A stretch of 64,000 bases of DNA from Myxococcus guangdongensis. Its GTDB lineage: Bacteria; Myxococcota; Myxococcia; Myxococcales; Myxococcaceae. Location: contig NZ_JAJVKW010000004.1 in assembly GCF_024198255.1 (NCBI RefSeq), positions 248,001 through 312,000 of the forward strand, given 5' to 3'. Positions 16,804-25,231 of this stretch are shown piece by piece; position 1 is the first letter of the stretch; each line of letters begins with the position of its first letter. The notes beneath the pieces are model-generated. The model searched no databases. It was given only the letters and a program-made list of their open reading frames with translations, and was not told the origin of the DNA. Made by a program: the position numbers and the translations under genes.

Positions 16804-17975
16804 GCGACACGCGACTCATCCGGCGACTGGAGGCGCATGGGCTGCGCTTCGCGCCCGCGCAGGCGTGGAACCGCATGCGGTTGGTGCCCGTGCTCCGTGA
16901 CGAGGTTCGGGACGACCTGCGCTTCGCGCGCCGCGAGTACTCGGAGTGGGCGGCGGTGGTGTCGCTGGAGGGCGAGCTCGAGGGCCGCGGCCTCAAGTAC
17001 GTCTCCTACGTCCCGCACGGCATGGTGGTGACCTGGGGACAGCGCCAGTCGGATGCTGTCTACGGCACGCGGCTGAACGTGCGGGATGGCAAGAAGGTGA
17101 TGGCCGGCCCCGCCCCGGTGCGCCTGCTGCATCGCATGGTGCATCGCGAGGACAAGAACCAGCTGCGCATGCTGCCCCTGCACCTGGCGATGGAGGGCTT
17201 CCTCGCGCAGCACTTCGGCGGGCCAGAGGTCGCCTGGTCGGAGTACTCGCGTGACGCGTTGACCTCCGGGCTCAATCCCCGCATGGAGTCCTCCGTCCCC
17301 GGGTGGCTCAGCTCGGTGTTGGACGGCGCGCTGCGCACCTTCGAGGTCCACGAGAAGCAGGTGGGCCTGCTGCTGTTCAACGCGGACGAGCTGCTGTCCG
17401 CCTTCGTCGTCTCGCATCCCGACGACTACCGCGTCCTGCACCGCACGCTGCTCGAGGACTTCTACGGCGAGCTGCTGCTCCAGTACGGCTATCTCCAGGA
17501 GGTCGTCGAGCTGTGGACGCCGATGGACGCGAAGCGGGTGTCGAGCCTCGGTGACTTGCGCGCGGAGGTGACGCGCATGCGCGAGGACTGGGGCGCCTTC
17601 CACGGCTTCATGGCCGGAGGACTCTTCGGCGTCGAGGTGTCGTCCCAGAAGGTCTACGAGGCCGGCCCGTACCTCCTGCAGCGCTTCCACACGAGCCTGG
17701 TGCCCTCGGAGGAGAACCACCTGGGCGAGGCCATCGTCGGCAAGGACGGCACGCTCCAATACCTGAAGACCTACCGCCTCTCCGCCGCCCAGACGCGTCG
17801 AGCCTACCTGCTGCAACAGCTCGCCCAATCACAGTGGAACCTGGACGCCGTCGCCGAGCACATGGGCTCCACCCGCCAGGAGCTCGTCACCCGCATCCAG
17901 AACGCGGGCTTCGGCTATCTCCTCAAGGCACATGTCCTCGAGGAGGCCCGGCGACTGGCGACCCGTGGGCGCTGA
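16800..17975 (+). CDS. Partner of vWA protein, with Fis-like C-terminal helix-turn-helix
   Basis: 391 residues; the ATG overlaps the vWA stop, so the two are translated together. I do not recognise the N-terminal 330 residues, which are mixed alpha/beta and contain VGLLLFNADELLSAFVVS and HRTLLEDFYGELLLQYGYLQ. Near residues 345-380, QSQWNLDAVAEHMGSTRQEL followed by VTRIQNAGFGYLL has the spacing of a Fis/NtrC-type helix-turn-helix (N..AVA..MG.TR..L...I...G). It may bind DNA or RNA or dock on the vWA protein. It ends 6 bp before a convergent gene. Confidence 0.5.
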   Translation: MSDTRLIRRLEAHGLRFAPAQAWNRMRLVPVLRDEVRDDLRFARREYSEWAAVVSLEGELEGRGLKYVSYVPHGMVVTWGQRQSDAVYGTRLNVRDGKKVMAGPAPVRLLHRMVHREDKNQLRMLPLHLAMEGFLAQHFGGPEVAWSEYSRDALTSGLNPRMESSVPGWLSSVLDGALRTFEVHEKQVGLLLFNADELLSAFVVSHPDDYRVLHRTLLEDFYGELLLQYGYLQEVVELWTPMDAKRVSSLGDLRAEVTRMREDWGAFHGFMAGGLFGVEVSSQKVYEAGPYLLQRFHTSLVPSEENHLGEAIVGKDGTLQYLKTYRLSAAQTRRAYLLQQLAQSQWNLDAVAEHMGSTRQELVTRIQNAGFGYLLKAHVLEEARRLATRGR

Positions 17976-17981
17976 AGTTCC

Positions 17982-18764
17982 TCAGAGTGACGCGAGGAAC
18001 GCGTCCAGCACGGCGTTGACGCGCTCGGGCTGCTCCTGGTTGGCCAGGTGCGCGGCGCCGGGGATGACCTCCAGCCGGGCACCGGAGACCAGGTCCGCCA
18101 TCTGCTTGGCCTTCTCGGGCGGGGTGATGGCGTCGTTCTCGCCCACGAGCATCAACGCCGGCCCCGCGTAGCGCGCCAGGATGTCCTTGCTGTCGGGCCG
18201 CAGCGCCATGCCGCGCTGGGCGGCTGCGATGGCCTGGGGCGAGGCTCCGCGCATCTGCGCCTCCACCGCGCGACCCACCGGAGAGTCCGCGCCCGAGCCG
18301 ACGAGCTTGGGCAGCAGGGCCTGGATGACGGGCTCCACGCCCTTCTCCAGCGCCTCCTTCGCGGAGGCCTCGCGGCGCGCCTTGCCCGCGTCGTCATCCG
18401 CGGTGCATTGCGTGTCCATCAACACCAGTCCGGCGACCCGGCCCGCGTCCTCGCGCATCAGCGCCATGGCCGCGTAGCCACCCATGGACACCCCGCCCAC
18501 CACGGCCCGGTCGATGCCGAGCGCATCCAGCAGCGCCAGCGTGTCCTGGGCGATGAGCGACATGAGGGTAGGGCCTTCACCGAGCCCGCTCCCTCCGAAG
18601 CCTCGCGTGTCCGGGAGGATGAAGCGGTATCGGCCCGACAGGGCCTTCACCTGCGCATCGAAGGACTCCCCGTTGAGGGGGAAGGCGTGCAGCAGCACCA
18701 CCGCCGGGCCCTGGCCCACGTCTCGGTAGTGCAGGGGAAGGCCATCCACGGTGACGGTCGGCAT
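17982..18764 (-). CDS. Alpha/beta-fold hydrolase
   Basis: 260 residues from ATG 18764, with GGAGGATTC upstream. The complete catalytic set is visible: oxyanion-loop HAFPLNG, nucleophile elbow GVSMGGY (Ser), acid in VGENDAITPPE, and His in IPGAAHLANQEQPE. GFGGSG follows the second strand. The closing residues match the 3-oxoadipate enol-lactonase/haloperoxidase branch, but no pathway genes are nearby. No signal peptide, so cytoplasmic. Physiological substrate unknown. Confidence 0.88.
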   Translation of the reverse strand: MPTVTVDGLPLHYRDVGQGPAVVLLHAFPLNGESFDAQVKALSGRYRFILPDTRGFGGSGLGEGPTLMSLIAQDTLALLDALGIDRAVVGGVSMGGYAAMALMREDAGRVAGLVLMDTQCTADDDAGKARREASAKEALEKGVEPVIQALLPKLVGSGADSPVGRAVEAQMRGASPQAIAAAQRGMALRPDSKDILARYAGPALMLVGENDAITPPEKAKQMADLVSGARLEVIPGAAHLANQEQPERVNAVLDAFLASL

Positions 18765-18784
18765 GAATCCTCCAGCGAGCGGCC

Positions 18785-19726
18785 TCACAGCCACTGCTTG
18801 TGTTTGAACCAGAAGAAGAGGGACACGGGCAGGGCGATGATCGACACCCACATGGCGATGTACGAGCCCTGTCCCGACAGCGCGTCGAAGTTCTGCCCGA
18901 AGAATCCGACGATGAACGAGAGCGGCAGGAAGATGGTGGCGAAGATGGTGAGCTGCTTGGTGATGTCGTTCGTCTTGTTGGCGACCATCGACAGGTAGCC
19001 GTCCATCACGTTGCCCAGGATGTCCCGGCCGGCGTCGATCTGCTCGTACAGCCGCACCAGGTGGTCGTACACGTCGCGGAAGTAGAGCGTGGAGCGGTCG
19101 TCGACGTGGGGGATGCCCCGCCGGGCCATCAACCCCACCACGTCGCGTTGGGGGGACAGCACCCGGCGCAGCTGCACCAGCATCCGCTTCAGCTCGAAGA
19201 TGCGCTGGAGCTGGGACTTCTCCACCTGCTCGAAGATGGCCACCTCCAGGTCCTCCAGCTCGTCGCCGAAGGTGTCGAGGATGGGAAACTGGGCATCCAC
19301 CAGCCCGTCCGCCAGCAGGTAGAGGATGAAGTCGGTGCCGCGCCCCAGGGTGGTGGCCGGGTCCGCGTGCACGCGCTGCCGCACGGACTCCAGCCCGTTG
19401 AAGGGCAGCTCGTGCACGCTGATGATCCACTCCTTGGCGAGGAAGAAGTGGTGCTCATGCAGGGTGAGCTGGCACACGTCCTTGCCCGCGCTGAACCCTT
19501 GGAGGACGACGAAGACGTGGTTGGGGTACTCCTCCAGCTTGGGGCGCTGGTCCAGGTGGAGGCAGTCCTCGACGGCCAGCTTGTGCAGGCCGAAGCGCTC
19601 GGCGAGCCGGGCCATCTGCGCCTCGTCCGGCTGGAGGACGTCGATCCACTTGCGCCCCTCCTCGGCGAGCAGCTCCTCACCCCCGGTGAAGAGGGCTCCG
19701 TCCTTCAGCAGACAGACCTGAATCAT
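18785..19726 (-). CDS. corA: CorA-family divalent cation channel (GQN variant)
   Basis: 313 residues: a large cytoplasmic N-terminal domain with long helices (residues 1-245) and two C-terminal membrane helices. The first helix ends FATIFLPLSFIVGFFGQN and the second is YIAMWVSIIALPVSLFFWF, ending in a basic KHKQWL tail, all typical of CorA pentamers. The signature GMN at the pore mouth reads GQN, as occurs in divergent CorA/ZntB members, so transport of Mg2+ is likely but Co2+, Ni2+ or Zn2+ cannot be excluded. 20 bp separate it from the downstream hydrolase gene. Confidence 0.88.
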   Translation of the reverse strand: MIQVCLLKDGALFTGGEELLAEEGRKWIDVLQPDEAQMARLAERFGLHKLAVEDCLHLDQRPKLEEYPNHVFVVLQGFSAGKDVCQLTLHEHHFFLAKEWIISVHELPFNGLESVRQRVHADPATTLGRGTDFILYLLADGLVDAQFPILDTFGDELEDLEVAIFEQVEKSQLQRIFELKRMLVQLRRVLSPQRDVVGLMARRGIPHVDDRSTLYFRDVYDHLVRLYEQIDAGRDILGNVMDGYLSMVANKTNDITKQLTIFATIFLPLSFIVGFFGQNFDALSGQGSYIAMWVSIIALPVSLFFWFKHKQWL

Positions 19727-19806
19727 CCCGTAGCGCTCCCGGGCCTTGCGGCGCGGCCCCGGTCCGAGTGCTAGAACTCCCCCGCGCGGAAGTCGAGCGC
19801 TAGAGT

Positions 19807-20964
19807 GTGCCCCCCGTGTCCGCAGACGCCGAGAACCCGCAGGCCTCCCTGACTCCGAGGCTCGAAGAAATCCTCCAGGCCCATCCCGACGGCGCTTTCG
19901 CCGGCCGGTTGCGCAAGGTGTACACCGCCGCCGCCCAGGCCATCGCCCGGCTGAGCGACATGGACCTGGTGAAGTACGAAACGCCCGTGGTGGATTCCAG
20001 CCCGGACCTCTCCCTCTGGGAGGAGATGGCGCCCGTCATCCGCGACACGGTGATGGACGTCAACGCGCTCCTCAACGTCATCCGCGAGCAGTTCCCCGCG
20101 CAGCCCGGCGGAAACCTGGCCGACCTGGTGCTGAGCGGCGCCAAGGACCTGGGCATGCTGATGCATGACGCGATGACCCAGCTGGCCCAGGGAATCACGC
20201 AGCTGGGCGAGGCCATGCGCAACCCGTCCGTGGTGAGCGACCGGTGGACGCTGCTGGCGGAGATCCAGCGCTTCCGCTCGAGCTTCCGCGAGCGCGTCAG
20301 CAGCCTCGTCTTCGAGACGGCGAGCACGCTGGGCGAGGTGACGCGGGCGCAGGTGGTGCCCGGCCACGAGGCGGAGGTGAAGGCCGCGGTGACGGTGCGC
20401 GCCATCTCCGCGGACCTGGGCCGCATCCTGACGGCGCGGCTCAACAAGGTGCGCGACGCGGAAGCCCAGGACGTGCAGTGGAACGCGCAGCAGCTCCAGA
20501 CGGAGATGGACGCGTTCGGTCGCACGGCCGCGTACCGGAACCTGCGCGCGCAGGACAAGCGCCACATCGTGGAGATGCGCGCGGAGGTGGGGCGGCTGGC
20601 CATCCTCGACAACCCTCCGCGCGAGGAGTTGCTGAAGGTGGTGAGCGAGCTGGAGGCCTTCGTGCGCGGCCTGTCCGCGGTGAACCAGCGACAGATCCTC
20701 ATCATCCATGACCGCGAGGTGTGGGCGTCCTGCGGCGTGAAGCTGGAGCGGGCGCTGTCGCTGGTGGACGAGGACGCGCCGGTGTCCGCGCGGCTGCTCG
20801 CCGAGGCGGCCGCGGCGGCCCAGTCGCTCTACGGGCGCGCGTCGGACATGGACGCGTTCCTGCGCAAGGCGCGCAAGCAGCCCCTGGCGCAGCTCACGGG
20901 CCCGGAGCTGGGCGCGACCATCGAGATCTTCCAGGGACTGCTCGCCCAACTGGACGTGATGTGA
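19807..20964 (+). CDS. Uncharacterised helical cytoplasmic protein
   Basis: 385 residues from GTG 19807 (GTG 19816 is an alternative). No signal peptide, membrane helix or cysteine cluster; almost entirely predicted alpha-helical, with amphipathic stretches such as LRKVYTAAAQAIARL, IREQFPAQPGGNLADLVL and RLLAEAAAAAQSLYGRA. I do not recognise the family. Its stop overlaps the start of the HAD phosphatase gene (TGATG), and the methyltransferase gene follows, so the three probably form one transcription unit. Confidence 0.65.
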   Translation: MPPVSADAENPQASLTPRLEEILQAHPDGAFAGRLRKVYTAAAQAIARLSDMDLVKYETPVVDSSPDLSLWEEMAPVIRDTVMDVNALLNVIREQFPAQPGGNLADLVLSGAKDLGMLMHDAMTQLAQGITQLGEAMRNPSVVSDRWTLLAEIQRFRSSFRERVSSLVFETASTLGEVTRAQVVPGHEAEVKAAVTVRAISADLGRILTARLNKVRDAEAQDVQWNAQQLQTEMDAFGRTAAYRNLRAQDKRHIVEMRAEVGRLAILDNPPREELLKVVSELEAFVRGLSAVNQRQILIIHDREVWASCGVKLERALSLVDEDAPVSARLLAEAAAAAQSLYGRASDMDAFLRKARKQPLAQLTGPELGATIEIFQGLLAQLDVM

Positions 20965-21788
20965 TGCCCCCCGCCAGCAAGGTCGTGACGCCGCGCCCGC
21001 TGCGCGAGGCGGACCTGTCCCGTGTCGAGGGGGTCTTCACGGACGTGGATGGCACCCTGACGACAGGCCACAAGCTGCGCTCGGACACCGTGCGAGCGCT
21101 GGAGCGGCTGTCCGACTCCGGGCTGCGCGTGGTGCTGGTGAGCGGTCGTCCGGCGGGGTGGGGCGAGGCGTGGGCCCGGCAGCTGCCCGTGGATGGCGTC
21201 ATCGTGGAGAACGGGGGCCTGTTCTTCCTGCGAGGCAAGCGAGGGCTGCGCAAGGTGTACCTGGAGGCGCCCGCCGAGCGCGTGGCGAACCGGCGCAGGC
21301 TCCAGGCCGAGGTCGCCCGGGTGTTGAAGCAGGTGCCGGGCGCGCGGCTGTCGGTGGACAGCGCGTACACGGAAGTGGACCTGGCCGTGGATTACAACGA
21401 GGAGGCCCGGCTGGGTGAGGAGGGCGCTGCTCGCATCGAGTCACTGTTGCACGCGCGTGGCGTGACGGCGGTGCGCTCGTCGGTGCATGTGAATTGCTGG
21501 CTCGGCCGCTTCGACAAGCTGAGCGCGACGCGGAGATTCGCGCGGGTGGCGTGGGGGGAGAAGCTGGAGCCCCGGGACGGCCGCTACGTGTATGTGGGGG
21601 ATTCTTTCAACGACGCCCCGATGTTCCAGGCTTTCGAGCTGGGAGTGGGCGTGGCCAACGTGCGCGCGGTGTTGGACCGCATCGACGCGCCGCCGGCCTT
21701 CATCACCCGGGCGGCGGAGGGGAAGGGCTTCGAGGAGCTGGCCCGGACGCTGCTGGCCCGGCGGAGCCGAAGGGCTCGTGAGGAGTGA
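20964..21788 (+). CDS. HAD-superfamily hydrolase (HAD-IIB, phosphatase-like)
   Basis: 274 residues. HAD motif I is TDVDGTLT (nucleophile D27, acid D29), motif II is VVLVSGRP, and motif IV is YVYVGDSFNDAPMF. Between them lies a large C2-type cap, as in the Cof/mannosyl-3-phosphoglycerate phosphatase branch. Likely a phosphatase for a small sugar phosphate; the substrate is unknown. It is coupled to the upstream helical protein by a TGATG overlap, and its last codons hold the ribosome-binding site of the next gene. Confidence 0.85.
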   Translation: MPPASKVVTPRPLREADLSRVEGVFTDVDGTLTTGHKLRSDTVRALERLSDSGLRVVLVSGRPAGWGEAWARQLPVDGVIVENGGLFFLRGKRGLRKVYLEAPAERVANRRRLQAEVARVLKQVPGARLSVDSAYTEVDLAVDYNEEARLGEEGAARIESLLHARGVTAVRSSVHVNCWLGRFDKLSATRRFARVAWGEKLEPRDGRYVYVGDSFNDAPMFQAFELGVGVANVRAVLDRIDAPPAFITRAAEGKGFEELARTLLARRSRRAREE

Positions 21789-21792
21789 CACC

Positions 21793-22989
21793 GTGAATGT
21801 CGTGAAGTTGGAGCTGGCGCGCGGACTGGGACGGCACCTGCGCGCGGGGCACCCGTGGGTGTTCCGCAAGGCGTTGGAGCACGTACCGCGCATCCCCGCC
21901 GGCAGCGTGGTGGACCTGACGGAGAACGGGAAGTTCGTCGCGCGCGGGTATTACGACCCACACTCGGCCATCGCCGTGCGGGTGCTGACGCGTGACTCTC
22001 GGGACACGGTGGACGCGGGCTTCATCACCCGGCGCGTGCGGCAGGCCCTGGCCGAGCGCCAGTCGCTCATCGACCTGACGGACACGGACAGCTACCGCCT
22101 GATTCACGGCGAAGGTGACGGGCTGCCGGGCGTGGTGGTGGACCTCTACGCGGGCTGGGCGGTGATGAAGCTGTACTCGGCCGGCCTGACGCCGTACCGG
22201 CCGCTCATCATCGAGGCGCTGAAAGCCGGAGTGCCGGGGCTCAAGGGCATCGTCGGCCGCGACGAGGTGGCGCGCGACGACGTGGAGGAGGACGAGGGCC
22301 GGGGCACCGGCCGCATGCTGTACGGCGCCGATGCGCCGGAGCAGATCGCCATCCGCGAGCGTGGCGTCACCTTCATGGTGGACGTGTGGCGAGGACAGAA
22401 GACGGGCTTCTTCCTGGACCAGCGTGAGAACCGTCACCTCATCCGTCGGCTGGCCAAGGGCCGCGACGTGCTCAACTGCTTCAGCTTCAGCGGCGGCTTC
22501 TCCGTCAACGCGGCGCTGGGTGGGGCCAACAGCGTGTTCTCAGTGGACCTGGACCCGGAGGCCATCGCCCTGGCGCGCGAGAACTTCACGCGCAACGGGC
22601 TGCCGGCGGAGAAGCACGACTTCCTCGCGGCGGACGTGTTCAAGGTCATCCAGTCCTTCAAGGACGAGGGCCGCACGTTCGACTTGCTCATCCTGGACCC
22701 GCCGGCCTTCGCCAAGAGCCAGCGCGCGGTGCAGGCGGCCATCGACGGTTACGCGTCCCTCAACCGTCAGGCGCTGGGCATCCTCCGGCCCGGAGGATTG
22801 CTGGCCACGGCGTCGTGCTCCGCGCGCGTGAGCCCCGACGAGTTCATGGGCGCGGTGCGTGAGGCGGGCTTCAAGGCCGGCGTGGACCTGGCGCTCGTCG
22901 AGGAGCGCTACCAGCCGCCGGACCACCCCGTGCGCCTGCAGTTCCCGGAAGGGAAGTACCTCAAGTTCTACGTGCTCCAGGCCGTCTGA
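21793..22989 (+). CDS. Class I SAM-dependent rRNA methyltransferase (RlmI-like, 5-methylcytosine)
   Basis: 398 residues, close to the usual 396 of RlmI (23S rRNA m5C1962 methyltransferase). GTG 21793 has GAGGAG seven bases upstream. An N-terminal PUA domain (HPWVFRKALEH, residues 15-25) is followed by an EEHUD-like linker and a Rossmann methyltransferase with VLNCFSFSGGFSVNAAL (SAM site), VDLDPEAIALARENF, LLILDPPAFAKS and ATASCSARVSPDEF, whose Cys is the likely catalytic nucleophile. Family members modify ribosomal RNA; the exact target base is assumed from homology. Confidence 0.88.
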   Translation: MNVVKLELARGLGRHLRAGHPWVFRKALEHVPRIPAGSVVDLTENGKFVARGYYDPHSAIAVRVLTRDSRDTVDAGFITRRVRQALAERQSLIDLTDTDSYRLIHGEGDGLPGVVVDLYAGWAVMKLYSAGLTPYRPLIIEALKAGVPGLKGIVGRDEVARDDVEEDEGRGTGRMLYGADAPEQIAIRERGVTFMVDVWRGQKTGFFLDQRENRHLIRRLAKGRDVLNCFSFSGGFSVNAALGGANSVFSVDLDPEAIALARENFTRNGLPAEKHDFLAADVFKVIQSFKDEGRTFDLLILDPPAFAKSQRAVQAAIDGYASLNRQALGILRPGGLLATASCSARVSPDEFMGAVREAGFKAGVDLALVEERYQPPDHPVRLQFPEGKYLKFYVLQAV

Positions 22990-23004
22990 AGCCCCGTGAG
23001 GCGC

Positions 23005-23029
23005 GGACGCGAGGAGGGTTCTCGCGTCC
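23005..23029. terminator. Hairpin between convergent genes
   Basis: Perfect 9-bp stem GGACGCGAG/CTCGCGTCC (23005-23013 with 23021-23029), loop GAGGGTT, 15 bp after the methyltransferase stop and just before the convergent gene at 23033. No T-run, so termination is inferred from position only. Confidence 0.4.
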
Positions 23030-23032
23030 CGC

Positions 23033-23539
23033 TCAGGTGCCGAAGACGCGCGACGCCACGCGGTCCAACACGGTGGTGCCCCACGTGAGGCTGGTCTTCA
23101 TCAGCCGCTCCATGTCCTTCGTGAAGGCGGAGCCCGCGGGCATCTGCGTGTAGTCGCGGCTGAGGAACAGGCTCTTGTTCTCCGTCTCGAAGTCCACCGT
23201 GCCGCCGCCCGCGTCGGTGCCCTCCTCGGCCTCGCGGCGGAAGCCGTCGATGACGCCCGGCTTCGGGTCCTCGCGGAAGCGGTACACGAGCGCGCTGCAC
23301 TCGAGCGTCTGCGTCGCCTCGTGGTGCTCGAAGTAGAGCTGCGCGTCGCCCACCATCGCGCCGCCGAAGCCCTGCGCGTTGAGTCCCTCGCTCATCCCCG
23401 CGCCCTGCGTCTGCAGGTACCAGCGAACGAGCTCCCGCGCGGCCTCGCGAGTCATCGGGCCACCTGGTGGGGGAGGGGGCTTCGCGAGGCCGATGGTCGA
23501 CAGGAGCCACTGCAGGTGGCGGGAGAACGCGAGCGCCAT
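23033..23539 (-). CDS. Conserved small protein, chaperone-like (CesT-type pattern), paralogue 1
   Basis: 168 residues from ATG 23539, preceded by AGGAGG. An N-terminal extension (residues 1-28, including PPPPPGGP) is followed by a domain shared with the next gene: AQLYFEHHEATQTLECSALV, YRFREDPKPGVIDGF, GGTVDFETENKSLFLSRDY and a C-terminal helix. The helix-strand-strand-strand-helix order and the SLFLSRDY strand resemble type III secretion chaperones (CesT/Tir family), but I cannot prove homology. Located downstream of a lipase-like gene on the same strand. Confidence 0.5.
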   Translation of the reverse strand: MALAFSRHLQWLLSTIGLAKPPPPPGGPMTREAARELVRWYLQTQGAGMSEGLNAQGFGGAMVGDAQLYFEHHEATQTLECSALVYRFREDPKPGVIDGFRREAEEGTDAGGGTVDFETENKSLFLSRDYTQMPAGSAFTKDMERLMKTSLTWGTTVLDRVASRVFGT

Positions 23540-23558
23540 GTCCGAAGCCCTCCTGACG

Positions 23559-23984
23559 TCACTTCGCGGGGATGACCTTGGCGGCCACGCGCTCGAACAC
23601 GTCGCTCCCCCAACGCAGGCTCGCCGCCATGAGCTTGCTCAGCTCCGACGCGAAGACCAGGTCGATGGGAGGCGTCTGGTACGAGCGACTGAGGAAGAGG
23701 CTCTTGCTCTCCGACTCGAAGTCCACCGTGCCACCGCCAGCGTCCGTGCCCGCGGCCTGCTCGGCGCGGAAGCCCTCGAGGACGCCGGGGCGGGGCATGT
23801 CACGGAAGCGGTAGATGAGCGCGCTGCACTTGAGCTCACCGGTGTCCTCGGCGTGCTCGAAGTACAGCTGCGCTTCGCCCACCGACACTCCACCGAGCCC
23901 CTTCGGATTGAGCCCGGGGCTCAGGTGGACGCCCTGAGCCCGGAGATACTCCTGCACCAGTTGAGTGGCCTCGTCACGCGTCAT
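23559..23984 (-). CDS. Conserved small protein, chaperone-like (CesT-type pattern), paralogue 2
   Basis: 141 residues. Clearly paralogous to the 23033 gene: LVQEYLRAQGVHLSPGLN, VSVGEAQLYFEHAEDTGEL, CSALIYRFRDMPRPGVLEGF, GGTVDFESESKSLFLSRSY. It lacks the proline-rich N-terminus. A 19-bp gap separates the two. Chaperone, immunity or effector-binding roles are all inferences from the neighbouring lipase-like gene; no motif for catalysis is visible. Confidence 0.5.
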   Translation of the reverse strand: MTRDEATQLVQEYLRAQGVHLSPGLNPKGLGGVSVGEAQLYFEHAEDTGELKCSALIYRFRDMPRPGVLEGFRAEQAAGTDAGGGTVDFESESKSLFLSRSYQTPPIDLVFASELSKLMAASLRWGSDVFERVAAKVIPAK

Positions 23985-24017
23985 GGTGGTGGTTTACCAC
24001 GACTGGCGTGTGGGCCA

Positions 24018-24959
24018 TCAGAACTGGCCGGTGCGAGCCTGCTCGAACGGAACGCGGTGGCTCAGGTACGTGTCCACCAGCGAGTGCGCGCCCGAGAACA
24101 CGGTGTCCTCGGAGAAGTAGTGCACCTTCGCGTCCTTGCCCGCGTGGCGCAGCAGGTCCGCGGGGCTCCAGCCCTTGCCGCCCAGACCGAAGAGCGTGGG
24201 GACCGCGTCGCGGTTGTTGATGTAGTGCACGTAGTTGGGGCCGTCCGGGTAGGTGCAGGCGGCGGCCGCGAACGTCTCCACGTTCAGCTTGCTCATCGTC
24301 TGCTGGACCTGCTCCTTGGACATCCCGTCTTCGATGCGCAGCCGGCGCGCCACATCCGACAGCGCGCGTGAGGTGATGAGGCCACCCTGGCTGTAGCCGA
24401 TGAGGTGCACGTCACGGCCCGCCTTCAGCTCGTTGTAGACGGTGTCCGCCAGCGTATCCACGGCCGGGTTGGTGCCCTTGCCCAGCTTGTCCTTCACGGC
24501 CTGGAACAGGTCGGAGACGGTGCCCTCGGTCGAGTTGTGGATGCCGATGGTGCGCATGCCCGTCGTGTCCGCGAGCGCCTGCAGCTCCTTCGTCTGCTTG
24601 GCCAGGTCCGTGCGCATGCCGTTGGTGTAGATGACCGTGGCCGTCGCGTTCGGGTTGTTCTTCGGCGTGAAGGCGGGGACGTCGCTCAGCGGCGTGCCGG
24701 GCTCGAACGTCTGGCCCCCCGCGCCCACCAGCTTGCCGTCGTAGACCTTGTCCTTCGAGCCCGCGGGCGCCGTGAAGACACCGGCCACCGTCGCCGTGCC
24801 CTTCGCCTTGCCGCTCTCGAAGCCATCCACCACCGCGTTCGCGCGACCCGCGCTCGGCTGCACCGCCGGCGTCGCCACGGTGTTCACTTCCGACGTGCGG
24901 CCAACAGGGGTCCGGGGGGTGGTGCCGACGACGGGGCGGCCACGCTCGATGGTGCTCAT
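24018..24959 (-). CDS. Lipase-like alpha/beta hydrolase with disordered N-terminus, candidate effector
   Basis: 313 residues. The first 55 residues are Thr/Pro/Ala/Gly-rich and lack a signal peptide. From residue 100 an alpha/beta hydrolase appears: TATVIYTNGMRTDLAKQ, a nucleophile elbow HLIGYSQGGLITS with the GxSxG Ser, and a later NNRDAVPTLFG segment that may supply the acid. The end HYFSEDTVFSGAHSLVDTYL could supply the His. A lipase or esterase is likely. The flexible signal-less N-terminus and two adjacent chaperone-like genes suggest a substrate of a specialised secretion system. Confidence 0.55.
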   Translation of the reverse strand: MSTIERGRPVVGTTPRTPVGRTSEVNTVATPAVQPSAGRANAVVDGFESGKAKGTATVAGVFTAPAGSKDKVYDGKLVGAGGQTFEPGTPLSDVPAFTPKNNPNATATVIYTNGMRTDLAKQTKELQALADTTGMRTIGIHNSTEGTVSDLFQAVKDKLGKGTNPAVDTLADTVYNELKAGRDVHLIGYSQGGLITSRALSDVARRLRIEDGMSKEQVQQTMSKLNVETFAAAACTYPDGPNYVHYINNRDAVPTLFGLGGKGWSPADLLRHAGKDAKVHYFSEDTVFSGAHSLVDTYLSHRVPFEQARTGQF

Positions 24960-25231
24960 GCTGGAGGGCTCCTGCGGACTACGACGGGGGATGGAAGATG
25001 ACGTCCTTGCCCCATTGTCCCAGGAAGCCGTCCGAAGTTGCGCACGAACGCGGTAATTCGCTCCTAACGCTTAATTCCAACGCGGTGCGTCGTAATGACT
25101 TCTTGCGTCGCATCCCGAGTGAGGCGGGGAAGCCGAGCTGAACGGGAGGGAATCTCGCAGGTGGGATGTCTTCCGGGGAGCGGCGAGGGCAAGAGTATCG
25201 ATCCGCCGCCTGCCCCCCTATGGTGGATTGC

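Noticed and set aside
24960..25231. AT-richer patch near 25050 as a mobile-element scar
   Set aside because: No inverted or direct repeats flank it, and no transposase remnant is present; more likely a divergent promoter region without clear boxes.
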